The notes: generated by a model not told the origin, from the letters alone. Shown: positions 47,616 through 59,960, counted from the first letter of the stretch. The stretch: DNA of 64,000 nucleotides from Triatoma infestans (GCA_011037195.1 JAAEAF010000122.1:1-64000); one strand, 5' to 3'. A program made the numbers and translations.

Positions 47616-48330
47616 GATTTATATTTCAAATCATTGCATTCCCAACGAAAACTCTTCTTTCTTTTTTGCTGGAAATTTGGCAAAACTGGAATTAGGAGAG
47701 AACAAAACATTACATTAACAAAGTACGTATAATATCCTTGCAGTATATAGTTTCAGGAGGATTAAGGATTGCTAAATGTACTGTACATGTAAATGTGTGT
47801 GTGTGTTTTGAGTGGGTGTGGTCAGGTTATAGTATTAAGAACTAGGACTGTTGTGAAGTTGGTAACCAGCTGGGTAAGGTTATAACCATACTCTCTTATA
47901 CCAGTTTATAAACATGGACGTAACTTTTACCACACGCAGACCCAGAGCACTGTGCAAGGGTTGTGTAACTATGGTAACCGTCCATAGTGGTAGTGTAGCA
48001 TCAATGGCATTTGTGGTCTGCCACCAGGTGTCCTGCACTACTTTACTGTTTACTTGTTCTATTGTCTAGGCGGACCTCTAACTAGTCTGCTACCTTCCAT
48101 TTTAATACTACTAATGTTCTTCACTTTCTCACGCTCTCTCTTTCTCTTTTTTAAAACTACTTTTACCCACAATCTGAATACTCATGTTTCTGCAAATTGC
48201 GTAATTTCAGTTTCTATAATTTCATTAAAAAAACCTAATGTCTTTTCGACTTTTTTCTTTCTATAATTTTGCGCCTGAAATCCTAGCCTTTACCTGCTAA
48301 GGATCGTGTAAGCCTTGACCTGTATGTCGA
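47616..48330. other. no gene recognised
   Basis: Contains a few short inverted repeats, such as ACTATGG/CCATAGT around 47969-47989. No coding signal. Confidence 0.4.
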
Positions 48331-48334
48331 ACGT

Positions 48335-49068
48335 GTCAAATAATTGTAGAAATTGAGTTTCCACCAAAAGTACATCTTTTAAGTCCGTTCCTGAATACGA
48401 AATGTTTTTAGTGAATGATCTGTAAGTGTATGTTAAGAAAATATCTTAAAAATAACCGCAGGAAACTCATATTTGGTATTCAGTTTAGGGCATTGCCACT
48501 GCAATTAACACGAAAGTTTTGGGCGAAATTCATCAGCCGAAAATGCGTCTTTACTGAGTGTTTTTGTGTTTTGTTTTTTCCCAATTTCTCGCGTTTTTCT
48601 ATAAAACGGCTTCAACGATTTTCTTTAAAATTGAATAAAAGAACCATTGCTAGAATTATAAATTTGAAGAAAATCGGTAAATCGGAAGTACGCTCAACAG
48701 AATAGGTTTTTGAGATTTTTTTGGGGTGAATTTTTTCGAAAACTACTAAACGATTTCCTTTAAACTTGGTATATTAACTTCATATATATATGTACTTTTC
48801 ATTGTTACCTGTAACATTTGGCTAGTAAAATAGTTTTTAGGAGTTTCTCTGGAATCTGCGATTAAATTTCAGTGATCTACGTTAAATTTCAAATGTGTTT
48901 GTTCAGTATTATTGAAGCTCTCTTTACCTGGATAGGCACTTCACCCCTCTCCACTCTATCTCAAATGAATAAATTTTGATGTTTAAAGGCAAATTTGTCT
49001 TCTTTTACGTAGTTGTATTATCGGCAGTAAGAGAAAGTTATGTGAGCGTTTCACACCAGATTTTTTTC
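48335..49068 (+). repeat. family A repeat
   Basis: Starts at CGTGTCAAATAATTGTAGAA and ends GTAAGAGAAAGTTATGTGAG then CGTTTCACACCAGATTTTT. The end lies about 147 bp upstream of the exon at 49215. Confidence 0.85.
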
Positions 49069-49214
49069 ATAATTATTCAAAGTATTTTATAACATGTTTT
49101 TTCTGAGAAAAACTCAATTTATTAAAATTGGTCACGGGTACAGTAGCGGTAAGTTAAAGCAAAAAAAAAGAAAAGTTAATGTTAGTTTTTTTTTTTGTTT
49201 TTTTAATTTTCCAG

Positions 49215-49376
49215 TTCCACCTAATATATTGGACGATCAATCAACGCCATCTTCAGTGGCTGTCAGAGAAAATCAAAATGTTTCGTTGACATGTAAAGCT
49301 GAAGGACTGCCACAGCCAAAACTTTCCTGGAGGAGAGAAGATGGACAACCAATCGCACTTGACAGAAAAACTAAAG
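49215..49376 (+). CDS. DIP/lachesin-like Ig-superfamily receptor, internal exon (start of Ig2)
   Basis: This exon follows a 22.2-kb intron. Its first two bases complete the valine codon begun at 27024, giving the continuous reading GYLQVV-VPPNIL that marks the Ig1/Ig2 boundary in this family. It encodes about 54 residues with the Ig2 B-strand cysteine (SLTCKAEG) and the C-strand tryptophan (KLSWRREDGQPI). NVS is a potential N-glycosylation site. The acceptor is a T-rich tract ending TTTTCCAG at 49214. The donor GTATAG at 49377 is weaker than those of the other two exons. The exon ends in phase 1. The reading frame is intact with no stop or frameshift, so the gene appears functional here. Confidence 0.9.
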
Positions 49377-50019
49377 GTATAGTTTTTTATTTGCATCATT
49401 TATTAAATATTACGTATTTATTTTTATTATTATTGATCAAAAATGTGGATATCGATTGAGATCATTATTTAGAGATATCGATTGAGTCATTATTTAGAGA
49501 ATTTATAATATTAAAAATAATAATAATAAAAAATAATAGGAATACGATCTCTTTCTCAAACTTGATATTATTTAACAAATTGTCGACGTGGTCTTTAATT
49601 ATTCGTAGGCGGATTCTTGGAGCTTCTGCTCAATCTAGTGAGTTAAATTTATGCTGCTGGTCACACAAGAGCGATTATTCATATTCTTTCAAATTGATTC
49701 CATATTCTATGTTCTGTTATCCAGAATTTGGTTGTAACATTTCATAAAACTAAACATTTCGATTACGCAAAACAGAAAAATCTATTGAATATTCGCTGAG
49801 ATATTAAATTTTGAATGTAGAGAAAAATTCCACATTGTTTTGAGTTTATAATCAAATGACAGAAAAACATATTATAATCGCAATTGCTGGGAGTACATCA
49901 TTTGCAAAGAAGGGACATTTTCAAGCAGATATGGGAGAACTTCCCTTACGAAATGAAGTTGTCTGTCTGCGTTCAATGTTTCATTGTAAATAGACCTACA
50001 TGGTAATCCTCTAATAGGC
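49377..50019. other. intron, nothing recognised
   Basis: Follows the exon ending at 49376. AT-rich with a near-duplicate ATATCGATTGAG at 49447 and 49474. Confidence 0.4.
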
Positions 50020-50310
50020 CGCACCTCTGATTCTCTGATTCCCTATCCGATATGTAATATCTCGATTTTTATCTAGCAGAAAACTGAAAAATACTTTTCA
50101 GTAAAAACGCACCTCCGGTCATCCGATTTTGCTTCAAACTCAGAATTTCAGCAACATATTTAATTCTAATCAATGTTATTTAGATAATAGGATTGTATAA
50201 AAATCGAAACAGTACTTTAGCAGAAGACCAACCCCCCCCCCCCCCAGGGCTCTTTAAATGAATTTTCCCGGAAAATGTTTTAAATAAAAGTTGTGGATCT
50301 TTATATGTGT
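50020..50310 (-). repeat. family A repeat, internal fragment
   Basis: Reverse copy with CGCACCTCCGGTCATCCGAT (near 50108), AACATATTTAATTCTAATCA and TTCCCGGAAAATGTTTTAAA. A C run sits at 50231-50245. Confidence 0.75.
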
Positions 50311-51185
50311 AGATTAGAATAAAATCAGGTGGTGCATGTTAAAAAAAACTATATTGGATTTTAAGACTAGTGGGATTCTGGTATATGAAAATAGGTAGGG
50401 TTAGACTCCAGTTAACATTTAATTTATTACTTCACAGTGTTAATTAAAAACTATTATTATTTATGCTGATTATTTGAAAATTTTAATTTACTTCAACATA
50501 AGATTAAAAATCAGTATCACAAAATATTGTAATAATGTTAAATAATAATTAAAATCACAGCAAATGTATTCAGATAGCCGTGGGTTAATATGATTTAGTC
50601 AGCAACATTACCAAAGGAAATAATTTTAGTTAATTAGTGTGATGGGATATATATTATTTATATATACATGTACTTATATAACGTAGGCTGGCTGAACCAT
50701 ATAAAGGATGGTCAGTTATAAAACCATACTGACCTAGCATTTATTTCTATATTGCTATTACTAAGTTTAATTATTAATTACATACATAATGTAATGAACA
50801 AAATGTGAAAATTTTCAATTTCATAGCAGTTATTACACCAATAATATTACACATAATGTTGTAAATTGGATTTGGTAAATTGGACATTACATATTATTGA
50901 AATTTAATTGTTAATTTTATGAATTTTACTTCATTTAATGAAAGCATAAGTTTTGTAGTTGCTTCGCTTTAGAACGATAAAATGCGCGAGAAAACATTTC
51001 CCAACTTTCTCTTACTCAGTTTCTCCACTGAGAAACATTCACTAATTATCTTCAACCTTAGATTCTTTATTAGATGTTTAATTCTCTTATATCACTACAA
51101 GGATCTAAACTTATAATAATAATGTAAACATATACCTCAACTGACCGCCACAAGAATGGATACTTGCCAACTTCTCTTTAAAAAA
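50311..51185. other. intron, nothing recognised
   Basis: Strongly AT-rich. A stray ACTTTCTCTTAC at about 51004-51015 may be the remains of a family A end. Confidence 0.4.
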
Positions 51186-51189
51186 AATC

Positions 51190-51790
51190 CATCGGAATCC
51201 ACTTCCAAAGGAATTTGATGAGAAGTGGATTTACTGGCGAAATCCTGAGACAGATGTGGTCAACGGTTAGACCGCAGTGAAACGGCATTTCCGGATTGGT
51301 GCAAGAGGGCAATTTGAGAAAAGTCTATGTGCGTATTCGAAGACGTTGAAGGAATAATTAATTTTACAATTTTTGTATTCATTTTCGATGGTCTTTCCAT
51401 GAATTCCCATCCTCAGTGCCAAGAACTAGATAGAATATACTGAAAAATGGCCCAGCGTATCCAGCTTTGGTCAATCACAAACAAATTTTTTTCCCAGCAA
51501 GATAATGCTCGACCAACACCTCTCATCATACTAAAGGAAAATTTGATGGACTTGATGGCATTGAATTTCATTTACACCCACCCTATAGTCCAAATATAGC
51601 TCCATCCGGCAACCATTTGTTTCAGTTTATGGCACACTTTCTCTGCGGAAGAAAAATTAATCACTTCACTCAAGTTGAAATTGCAGTGCAGGAGAATTTG
51701 ATTCCAAACCCAAGGAATGGTATCAACGAGGACTCCCACACCTGGCAAATAGCTTACAACAGTCAATCACAATGGGCTATATTTGCACAT
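51190..51790 (+). pseudogene. mariner-like transposase relic, copy 1
   Basis: Degraded Tc1/mariner DDD-type transposase. EKWIYWRNPE near 51220 matches the mariner EKWI block. AAGATAATGCTCGACC (51499) encodes the QDNARP catalytic block with frame damage. HPPYSPNIAPSGNHLFQFMA (about 51577) corresponds to the highly conserved HPPYSPDLAPSDYHLF signature, in which the third catalytic Asp is Gly here. Stops and frameshifts are numerous. Confidence 0.85.
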
Positions 51791-51889
51791 TAATTGAAAA
51801 TTTGTAAAATATAATGAAAAATTGATTGTTGAATATGTGGATGAGTCTTCAATGCTGGATAAAATACCAAAAAATTGTTTTTGATTGGA

Positions 51890-52205
51890 AAACGGTCTTT
51901 TTTTTTAATGAGGAGTGGATTTACTCGCAAAATCCTAAAATCATGATCATGATTGGATCGGTCAAACGGGATTTCTGGGTGGTGCAAGAGGGCAATTTGA
52001 GAAAAGTCGATGTTGGTCGTTTTCTAGAACTATGAAGCAGTAACTAATCACGCTGATTTTCTATGAATGCCGATTTTTGTTGACAATTAGATAGAGTATA
52101 CTAAAAAAATGGCTCGCCGTTATCTAGCTTTGGTCAGTCACAAACAAGTTTTGTTCCAGGAAGATAACGCTCGGCCACACACTTCCCATCAGACTTAAGG
52201 AAAAA
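51890..52205 (+). pseudogene. mariner-like transposase relic, copy 2
   Basis: NEEWIYSQNPKIM and FWVVQEGNLRKV (51900-52010) repeat the GARGQFEKS region of copy 1. RRYLALVSHKQVLFQEDNAR then PHTSHQT ends in a stop at about 52197, keeping the EDNARPHTS catalytic block. The copy lacks the C-terminal half and starts about 100 bp after copy 1, in the same orientation. Confidence 0.85.
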
Positions 52206-53278
52206 ATTTTACTACCAACAACTAGATTATACCCCATTAACAGTTTAGTAAACAAGTTAGATAGATTAATTAGAATTGTGTTAATTGAGTTAAAAGAAAG
52301 GGTTGTCAGTGTGTCACATTAGATTGCTTGTAAGTCAGATTTATAGGAAAACAATAGAGAGGGCATAACCCCCCAGCTGACGAACTAGTTTAATGTTTTT
52401 TGAATGTTTGCCATTAATTTTTTTATTACATTAAAAAAAAAATAAATTGAGTCTATAAATGTCATGGATTGTTATCAAGGGAAAGAAAGCTGTATCGGAT
52501 TGTTGACTGTTCAACGATTAGTAAAACATGACATCACTGTTTTTATTGCAAATATACAATTGTAATTAATTTAATTAAAAGTAAATACAAACCGCCGTCT
52601 GGCAAGCCTTGGCTCTTCATGAGCTGTTACAACATAGGTTTTTTTAAAAATACCTTTCCCAGATCTTTATTGCTGTTGATAATAAAAGATTTGCTTTAGT
52701 ACAATTAATTGTTTATTAATTTAGTACCTAATAGGTATTAGAATTGGATCTAGTTAATTCTATTTTTTTTTTTTAAAAAAAGAACTTAAAATGAAGTTAA
52801 TTAAAAATCAATCATTAACTTCAATACCAATCAATCAAAATTCATCATGGATCAGATGTAAAACTAACAGTGACAGAAGCGATTCATCCACGAGAACGTT
52901 TGAACACTGTTCCCCCTGCTTTATTTTGCAAATCCAAGAACCGCTGCATTCTTCAATTGCCAAATTCTGTCCTGCTCGTAACCAAAGACAATCTGGTCTC
53001 TCTGCTCTGCTTGGACTTCAAGCATAAGTCCGAAAAAGCCAGTGTTGCTGGCTCTCTAGGATTAGATGATCCTATTTTATGACTAGGTTTATATGCCAAA
53101 CCGATAACTAGGTCCATTCTTGAAGTTATGCTAATCTCCATTCCATGTTTTCTCCCTTCACTTCATATTTTAATATGTTCTACTGGTCCACATGATGTAA
53201 TGTATCGTAATTCTGTGGATTTCTGGCCGATGTGTCCATTCTTAGAAGACGATTTTTGTAAATAACTACCTTCTTTTT
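52206..53278. other. intron, nothing recognised
   Basis: Contains a diverged family A 3' end at about 52285-52325 (AAAGAAAGGGTTGTCAG then TGTGTCACATTAGATTG). Otherwise AT-rich. The frames around 52790-53140 show no domain. Confidence 0.4.
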
Positions 53279-54306
53279 ACTTTCTCTTACTCCTAGTAAG
53301 AGGAAGTATTGTAATCGTGTCAAATTTTCGATATCGAGTTATCACCGGAAATATCCGTTTTGAGGTCCCATGAGTCCAAAAAAGTGGTTTTTAGCAAATG
53401 GTCTGTGTGTCTGTGGCTGTGTATGTGTGTCTGTGTGTGTGTGTGTATGTATGTATGTGAACAGCATAGCTCAAAAACGAAAGACCGTAGAAAGTTGAAA
53501 CTTGATATTCCATTTAGGTATCACCATGGTATCTGACACTACGTTATCTGTCAAAATTCCTCAACCGGAAGTACCACTTTACTAGTTGGATTTTTTTTAC
53601 TTTTTTGCGATTTTCTCAAAAATGGCTCCGACGATTTTCTTTAAACTTGAAATATCAACTACACATACAAAGAGCTACAACTTTTATTTGAAACATTTCT
53701 CCGGGAAAATGCAATCAAGGGATTAAAAGCACTTTTGGGGGAAGGGTGGAGTTAGGTTTCCATGTAAAGTGCTATTTCAGTTTATTAGACAATTCTGCCA
53801 TCTAAATAATGTTAATTAGAATTAAATACGTTGTTGAAATTCCGAGTTTGAAAAAAATTGGATAACCGGAAGTGCGTTTACTTTACCACTTTATTAAATG
53901 ATTTATTCCCTTTTTCGCAATTTTCTCAAAAATAGCTTCGACGATTTTTTTGAAACTTATATATAAATTAAACATGCAAAGATCTACATCTTTTATTTAA
54001 AACATTTCTCTTGGGAAATTCTTTAAGGGCACTTTTAGGGGAGGGTGGGGTTATGTTTTCTCTAAAGTGCTATCATAGTTGATTATACAATTCTATCATC
54101 CAAACATAATTAATTAGAAATAAATAGATGGCTGAAATTCAGTTTCAAGAAAATTAGTAAACCGGAAGGCGCTTTTACTGAACAGTTTTTTCAGTTTTCG
54201 ACGAATTTCATTCACATTTGGTACACAAAACTATGAATTTGTCAATTATAATTTTGAGAACTGGAGTAAGAGGAAGTTGTGTGAATGTTTCACACTAGAT
54301 TTTTTT
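53279..54306 (+). repeat. family A repeat, full-length short form
   Basis: The cleanest copy. The 5' end is ACTTTCTCTTAC-TCCTA-GTAAGAGGAAGT, an inverted repeat with one mismatch. Two modules have a 310-bp period (CGACGATTTT at 53629 and 53939). ACCGGAAGT-type blocks occur at about 53561, 53862 and 54162. The 3' end is GTAAGAGGAAGTTGTGTGAA then TGTTTCACACTAGATTTTT. Confidence 0.9.
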
Positions 54307-54311
54307 GTTGT

Positions 54312-54552
54312 TGTTGTTGTAGGGGATTATTGCACTGCGACCTGAAAGCTCTATTGTCCCCGGAGCCTTCTGGGGCAATGCACTGCCGGCCTCTGAGCAA
54401 TGTTCTCTACCTATAGATAACATTGCCCATCGCCGAACAGTGAGCTGTTGAGGTTTCAAGGAAGAAGCAATCTAAGAGCAGCATGCTGGATTCGAATCGG
54501 AGACCTCCGCGTCGCTAGTCCTGCGCGCTACCACTGAGCTGATCCATTACTT
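54312..54552 (-). mobile_element. tRNA-derived SINE with LINE-derived tail
   Basis: The reverse strand starts GTAATGGATCAGCTCAGTGG then TAGCGCGCAGGAC, a polymerase III A box. GATTCGAATCC follows as a B box. The body ends in AATAATCCCCTACAACAACA and an A run. The last 45 bases before the tail match the 3' end of the LOA-like LINE at 4485-9240. It is inserted at the extreme 3' end of the family A copy on its left. Confidence 0.85.
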
Positions 54553-55317
54553 CTCCTTTGGTTCCCAACAGTTAACTAAGGACAGATACCCTAGTTTGTG
54601 TACTGTGTTTGTTCTTGCCTGTAAAGGGTAGAGTGTATGCAGTTTAATAGTATTGTGTACTGTTCTGACGAAGTGCATGGAGTACTGAGCTGTGGTAGCT
54701 GCTCCCGTGGGGTAGCTACTCCCCAGTGACTACACCAACAGATATCCCTGTCGGGGCAAACTACAACCTTACACTTCACATAATAATAGTACACTTCACA
54801 TAAATTGTATTAAACAAATTTCTATGCAACTCAACAATAGGCAGTAATAATAATTGAAATATATAAACATATGATTGTTTATGGAAACAAATGCCTATAG
54901 ATATTGAAATAGATTAATGAAATAAATGTTATAAAATCATATAATCTTTCCTTCCCCCTTGAAAAAAAAAATTATATTGTAAAAGTGGATGAGAGACGCG
55001 TGTAGATCTTCTAATTCTATTTTCTATACCTTTTTCTTCCGGATCAATTGGATTGTAGTCCAGTTATAGGTCTAGGTCCTGTTGCTTGAATTTGATTAGT
55101 GTGTTTTCTGATGAAATTGCCATCCACGTTGATAGTATAGTGAAGTTGTCTCCATCTTTGTTTTCACTATTTTACTAAGCATCCACTTCTGTGTTGGTTT
55201 ATTGTACTATCTGATTGCTACTTGTTGCCCCGGGTGATATATTTTATCCTTGAAGAACTGGTCGTGCTTGTGTCTTCATAGCTGTTTGAATGTCAGGGCG
55301 GCAGATAGTGTGTTCGT
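54553..55317. other. intron, nothing recognised
   Basis: Includes two adjacent near copies of GTAGCTGCTCCC/GTAGCTACTCCCC near 54700. No coding signal. Confidence 0.4.
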
Positions 55318-55372
55318 ACTTTCTTGTATTGTTAGTAAGAGTGTCAAATTTTCGATATAGGAGTTTTCCGTT
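55318..55372 (+). repeat. family A repeat, 5' fragment
   Basis: TACTTTCTTGTATTGTTAG then AGAGTGTCAAATTTTCGATA, cut off after about 55 bp. Confidence 0.6.
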
Positions 55373-55509
55373 GCTACACCTGCATCTCGAACAGAGAGGG
55401 TGTACATTTAAATGCCCGACTAGTGTCAGTGGAGAAGGATAGGGTTGGTGGAAAGGAATTGAAACATAGGAGAGCCTGTCGGAAGTTAAACAAATTAATT
55501 TGCTAATGA

Positions 55510-55650
55510 AAAAACTAAATAGCTAAATAAATAAATACATAAGTAAATATTAAATAAATCAGTAAACTTATAAATAAAGAGATAAATAAATAAATAAATA
55601 GATAATAAATAAATAGGTAAGCAAATGAATAAATAAGTAACCAGGAAACA
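55510..55650. repeat. degenerate (AAAT)n tract
   Basis: About 140 bp of imperfect AAATAAAT units interrupted by AGTA, GATA and GGTA words. Confidence 0.85.
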
Positions 55651-57094
55651 AACGAAATAATGAAATAAATTTTCAACAAAAATTAAAAAAAATACTTACC
55701 CCAAAACATAAGTTAAATAAAATGATGTAAAAAAAAATAATAATTAAAATTTGATACCACTCTAAGTTAGAATCCGGTGAGAAATAGGCGATTAATCCAA
55801 GAAAATCGCAAACTGTAAATAATCTAGAAATTTAAACTGGGCGCCACGCTGTTAAATTCAAAAACGGTAACAGCGAACCGTACTGGTAATATCCTCTTTC
55901 TGGCCTTCCGGCTCTGGATGCTACTATTTAGTGCCAATTACACAACAAAAATGTATTTACAAGTAAGAAAACTCAGTAATAAAGGCTAAACAGAAAACAA
56001 ATTATATTTAAATAAATACCCAAAATACATGAACATATACAGTTAAAAAAAAATAATATTACAATATTAAAGAAAGAAATGTGTATTTCAATATTAATAA
56101 AAAAAAAGGCGACGACCTGCAGGCAAAAATAAAATAAAATTAACCCTTTTACAAATCCAAGGAAAACATATAATTTATCTAAAAGAAATTCTGACTTTGA
56201 AATCAAACTAAAATTATATACAATTAACGTATATTCTCCGTACTTCCAAGAAAATAATAAAAATAAATTCAGTTTGCCTGGTTCTGTAAATACAAAGAAA
56301 AGAGAAAAACTATACAATCACAGTACGGAAGCTATCACTTTTGATAGCGAATAAACAAAAAAAATACATGCCAATATATACTCAAAAGTTAATATATACT
56401 CCCCTGGCCAGGTTTCAGTAGTGAATTCGAATTAATAAATTTAATTTATTTCTTTGCTTAAAACAGAAACGAAATTAATTTAAGTTGTTTAAGTTGTTTA
56501 GGTATTTATAATTTGTAAAAAAAAGCGCAGATTATACTTGCTGTGAAGCTTAATAATGTCCACAGGAGTTTTCCACTTTTCACAAGAGTTTTCTCTTTAG
56601 TTGGGAGACAGACACAGATCCCTTCTTCCGGTTTTTCGTCAGTTGTTTTCCGGCAGTTTTCAGCTCGACAACGACGTTACCACAGTCTCCAAACTAGTAA
56701 TTTCACTGCACTTTACAGGAAAAGAAAATCCGCCTAGGCGCTATAAGAAAACTCACTCTCAAGAAAAAAGTGGCAAAAACTGCCTTACACCTGCCCTGTT
56801 ACTCGCCTCAGAGCAGACTGACCCGATCGCCTCTACAGATGCGCGCACTTCTGTTTACTTCACTACTGTTTATGCCTATTGTTAACAACTGAACTTTACT
56901 TCTCTTATTGATAACTTATAGACAGATTGGCACTAAATAAAGCCGCCGGCTATGTTTTTATTTTATCTTTACTTTATTACTTTTAATTTTTATCTAACTT
57001 ATAAAACTTACGAATCTTAGTATTTAACCTAAGCCATGAATTTATTTAACTTATAAAATAAAAAATTTTTGTTTTCTTTCCAAATTATTTTTAT
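55651..57094. other. no gene recognised; possible element with 14-bp inverted termini
   Basis: TATTTAGTGCCAAT at 55925-55938 recurs inverted at 56926-56939, about 1.0 kb apart. The enclosed DNA has no recognised coding region. A G+C-richer patch lies at 56600-56860. Confidence 0.35.
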
Positions 57095-57745
57095 AACACC
57101 GTATCGAAATATCCGTTGTGAAGTCCCTTGAGTCCAAAAAAGTTATTTTAGCAATTGGTGTGTGTGGGGCGTGGGGGGACAGCATATCTCAAAAACGAAA
57201 AATCGTAGAATGTTCAAACTTAATATTTCGTTATAGTGCCACCAGGAGACTGAGGATAGGTTATAACATAACAGCACCTGAGTGAAGTCTTTTACACTTT
57301 CACACGTGTCTCTCAATATAAAAAAAAAAAAGTTATAAATTTCAGGATTATTGTGGGTTTTTCCCGCGATTTTCTCGAAATTGGTTCCAAAGAATTTCCT
57401 TGAACTTCGTATTCTAACGGTATTTTATAGAGATCTATCATTTTTTTTTTAAACTTTTTTCTAAGTTAAAAATTTAAAAATTTGCTCAGTTGAGATAGAG
57501 TTTAGGATATAGTTGCAGTGGAACCATATAAGAATCTAGTACTTGAATTATATCAACATCATTCTGAGTATATTTCTGAGTATCGCCCCCCATTCAGAGT
57601 ATATTTCTGAGTATCGCCCCCCATTCTGAGTATATTTCAAATTAGATAACATTCCAAGTTATAAGTAGCTTTTTGTTACAATTAGAACTGGAGAGAATTG
57701 GTGTTAGAGAAAGTTTATAGTGTATTTCATACCAGAATTGGTTTT
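57095..57745 (+). repeat. family A repeat, 5'-truncated
   Basis: From CCGTATCGAAATATCCGTTG to AGAGAAAGTTTATAGTGTAT then TTCATACCAGAATT. A 37-bp sub-repeat (ATTC(A/T)GAGTATATTTCTGAG then TATCGCCCCCC) occurs 2.3 times at about 57560-57640. Confidence 0.75.
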
Positions 57746-58859
57746 AATTAATTGATTGAATGATTAGTTGGGTCACTGATTGATTGATTTATGTTAGAGT
57801 TGTGCGCAGTAGTGGGGGTGGAAAGAAATAATGATCATGGTTATTATAACAAGTCTCATAAAAAATTATACTTCTATGCTGCCATGGACCTGTAATTGTT
57901 TGGAACATAATGGAAAATGGAAATTGTTATCAAAAGTTTAGTAATTGGTTTAAATGCAGCATTATTATTATTTTAAGAGGAAATATGAACGAGAGGACAG
58001 TGGTGAAAGATGATGCGTCTTGGAATTTGTTAGGTCGCTAATTTACAAGAATTTCTTGTTTAAAAATAATAACGAGTTGGGGGGGAGAACTAGTGGAGGG
58101 TGGAAACTTCACTAAAAGGTAATCACATTGTGTAAATATTTCCACTGACAGTGACGTATTACTTGGGGTGGGGGGTGTTCATTTCAATTTTTTCTATATT
58201 AATTTTTTTTTTTTAGATTAATTTTGTCATGTTATCTTCATCTTCAACTGCCTTGCTCTCTTTACAAGGGGTTCTCTATCAAAAACATTCTGCAGGAGGT
58301 TTTGTCAGGTTTAACAAGGTTCTGCTTTGATTGAACAAATCCACTAGGGGAGATTTTCAAGCCATGAATTTCTACAACATCCTGGTTTGCCTGTTATTTT
58401 ACTAAGAATTATGTCGTTTATTGTTATGTTGTTCTGTTTAGTGCTTATATTGTCATTTTCCGGAGATGCTATTCATAGGCAAAGAAAACCTATCTAAAAT
58501 CCCACGTAAACAAGAAGTGATTGGACGGTGCAAACATTTCCTACAACTACCACGTAACTGTTCTCAACTGCCACTGTCTAACAACAAGCTTATATTGTAT
58601 ACATCACTACAATGAAAGCCATCTGGACTTATATATTGAACTGTGGGGTCCATCAGCCAACCAATCCAAATAAAAAATCCAAATCCTCCGTTCTATAAAA
58701 AATATGTTAATGCTCTATACCAATAGTTCCCAAATTTAATTGGCCTATCACGCCTTTTTAAATACAAAATTACTCATCCCTCCCAATTCATCGCCTTAAT
58801 TTTATATCATGGGAGAATCTTAACTTAGATTACATCAGATTAGCTTCAATGAGGGGCTG
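57746..58859. other. intron, nothing recognised
   Basis: Mixed AT-rich DNA with G runs at 58080 and 58165. No coding or repeat assignment. Confidence 0.4.
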
Positions 58860-59395
58860 GCTCTTAACCCCCGGCCACCGCGACCTCGAAGGGTCTATTG
58901 TAGCACCCCATAATTTGGAGTCCCCTGTCCTTTATCCGAACTTTGGTCCGGTCTTGTCCTTTATCTGAACTTTGGAGTCCGGGAAAGCTCCTACGTGTTC
59001 GGTTACGAGCACCTCTAATCAGAGCACCCTCTCGAGTCCTGTCTGCTTTATTGGACTTAATAGTCCCGAGAGAGACCCTTGGGTGAGGCTTGCAGGCGTC
59101 AGCTTCTCCTCTTCAAATAGGCGAAATCTCAGCCATACGAGCCCCTCGCACTGTCACAGAACGTGCAATGCTGTTTCCTCTTCTTCCTGACAGAACCTAC
59201 ACAGCCTATAGACAGGTCCATGCGATGCATGTGCTTATTAAGTCTACAATGGCCAGTGAGGAGGCCAAATACTATCCTTATGGCCACCTGGCCTAGTTGG
59301 AGTAATTCTGCAGTTAACCTGGGCAAGTAGCTATGAATAAACGTTATCGCCTGCCTTTGACCTGGGGTTCTAGCCCACCATAATCTTAACTTAAA
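58860..59395 (-). mobile_element. 3' fragment of a LOA/R1-group LINE
   Basis: The reverse frame reads LLTGHCRLNKHMHRMD near 59260, matching LLTGHCRLNRHMH of the LINE at 4485-9240, followed by a remnant zinc knuckle. The 3' tail near 58880-58912 (ACCGCGACCT, GGTCTATTGT, CACCCC) matches the same region of that LINE. Confidence 0.8.
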
Positions 59396-59629
59396 AAAAT
59401 GACTTTTTGAGAAAACCATAATCTCCAACACATTCATTTCATTAAATAAATTTCTTGAAAAAAAATTCAAAAAAAGTGGTAGATCTCTTAACGACGGATA
59501 AAATACCAGATGTTAATATCTTTTATTTTTTAAAAAAAAGGAAAAAAGTAATTTGCTTTGTTTTTGTTCAGTTTAGTTTTTGTAAAATGTTTATACAAAT
59601 AAACGAATTATTATATCTATAACACTATT
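59396..59629. other. short spacer with family B end
   Basis: AACGACGGATAAAATACCAG then ATGTTAAT at 59491-59518 is the 3' flank of family B without its core. Confidence 0.5.
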
Positions 59630-59960
59630 GTTAATACAATCTTCTAGGCTCTTATTACTTTTATTTGAGACATTTAAAACAAAAAAAAATTGATTCTTTT
59701 ATAGTTGTGCAGAACTTATAGCGTCAAATTTCAAATGTTATCCGAGGTTTAAGTTCAGTGTTAACGGTACGCTCTTGAGGAGGACTACAATCTAGTTCAC
59801 TTCTCTACCTGTCTGGGTTGGTACATTAGTACTTGTACTCCCCACTACTTCTAATTTATGTTAGGACAATGAGTGAATTTGATGTTTATACGAAATTTGA
59901 CATTCTATAGATAATTGTATTGACAGTCGGGTTAGTGTTTCATACCAGATGTTTTCCGAT
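59630..59960 (+). repeat. family A repeat, 3' portion
   Basis: Begins in the TTTATTTGAGACATTT block and ends GTGTTTCATACCAGATG. The GTAAGAGAAAGT motif is degenerate here. Confidence 0.65.

Noticed and set aside
47960..47995. ACTATGG/CCATAGT inverted repeat as an operator
   Set aside because: A 7-bp arm with a 7-bp loop is expected often by chance in this length.
55835..55860. TGGGCGCCACGCTG, similar to retroviral or Gypsy primer-binding sites
   Set aside because: No LTR boundary precedes it and no gag or pol follows, so a primer-binding site cannot be supported.
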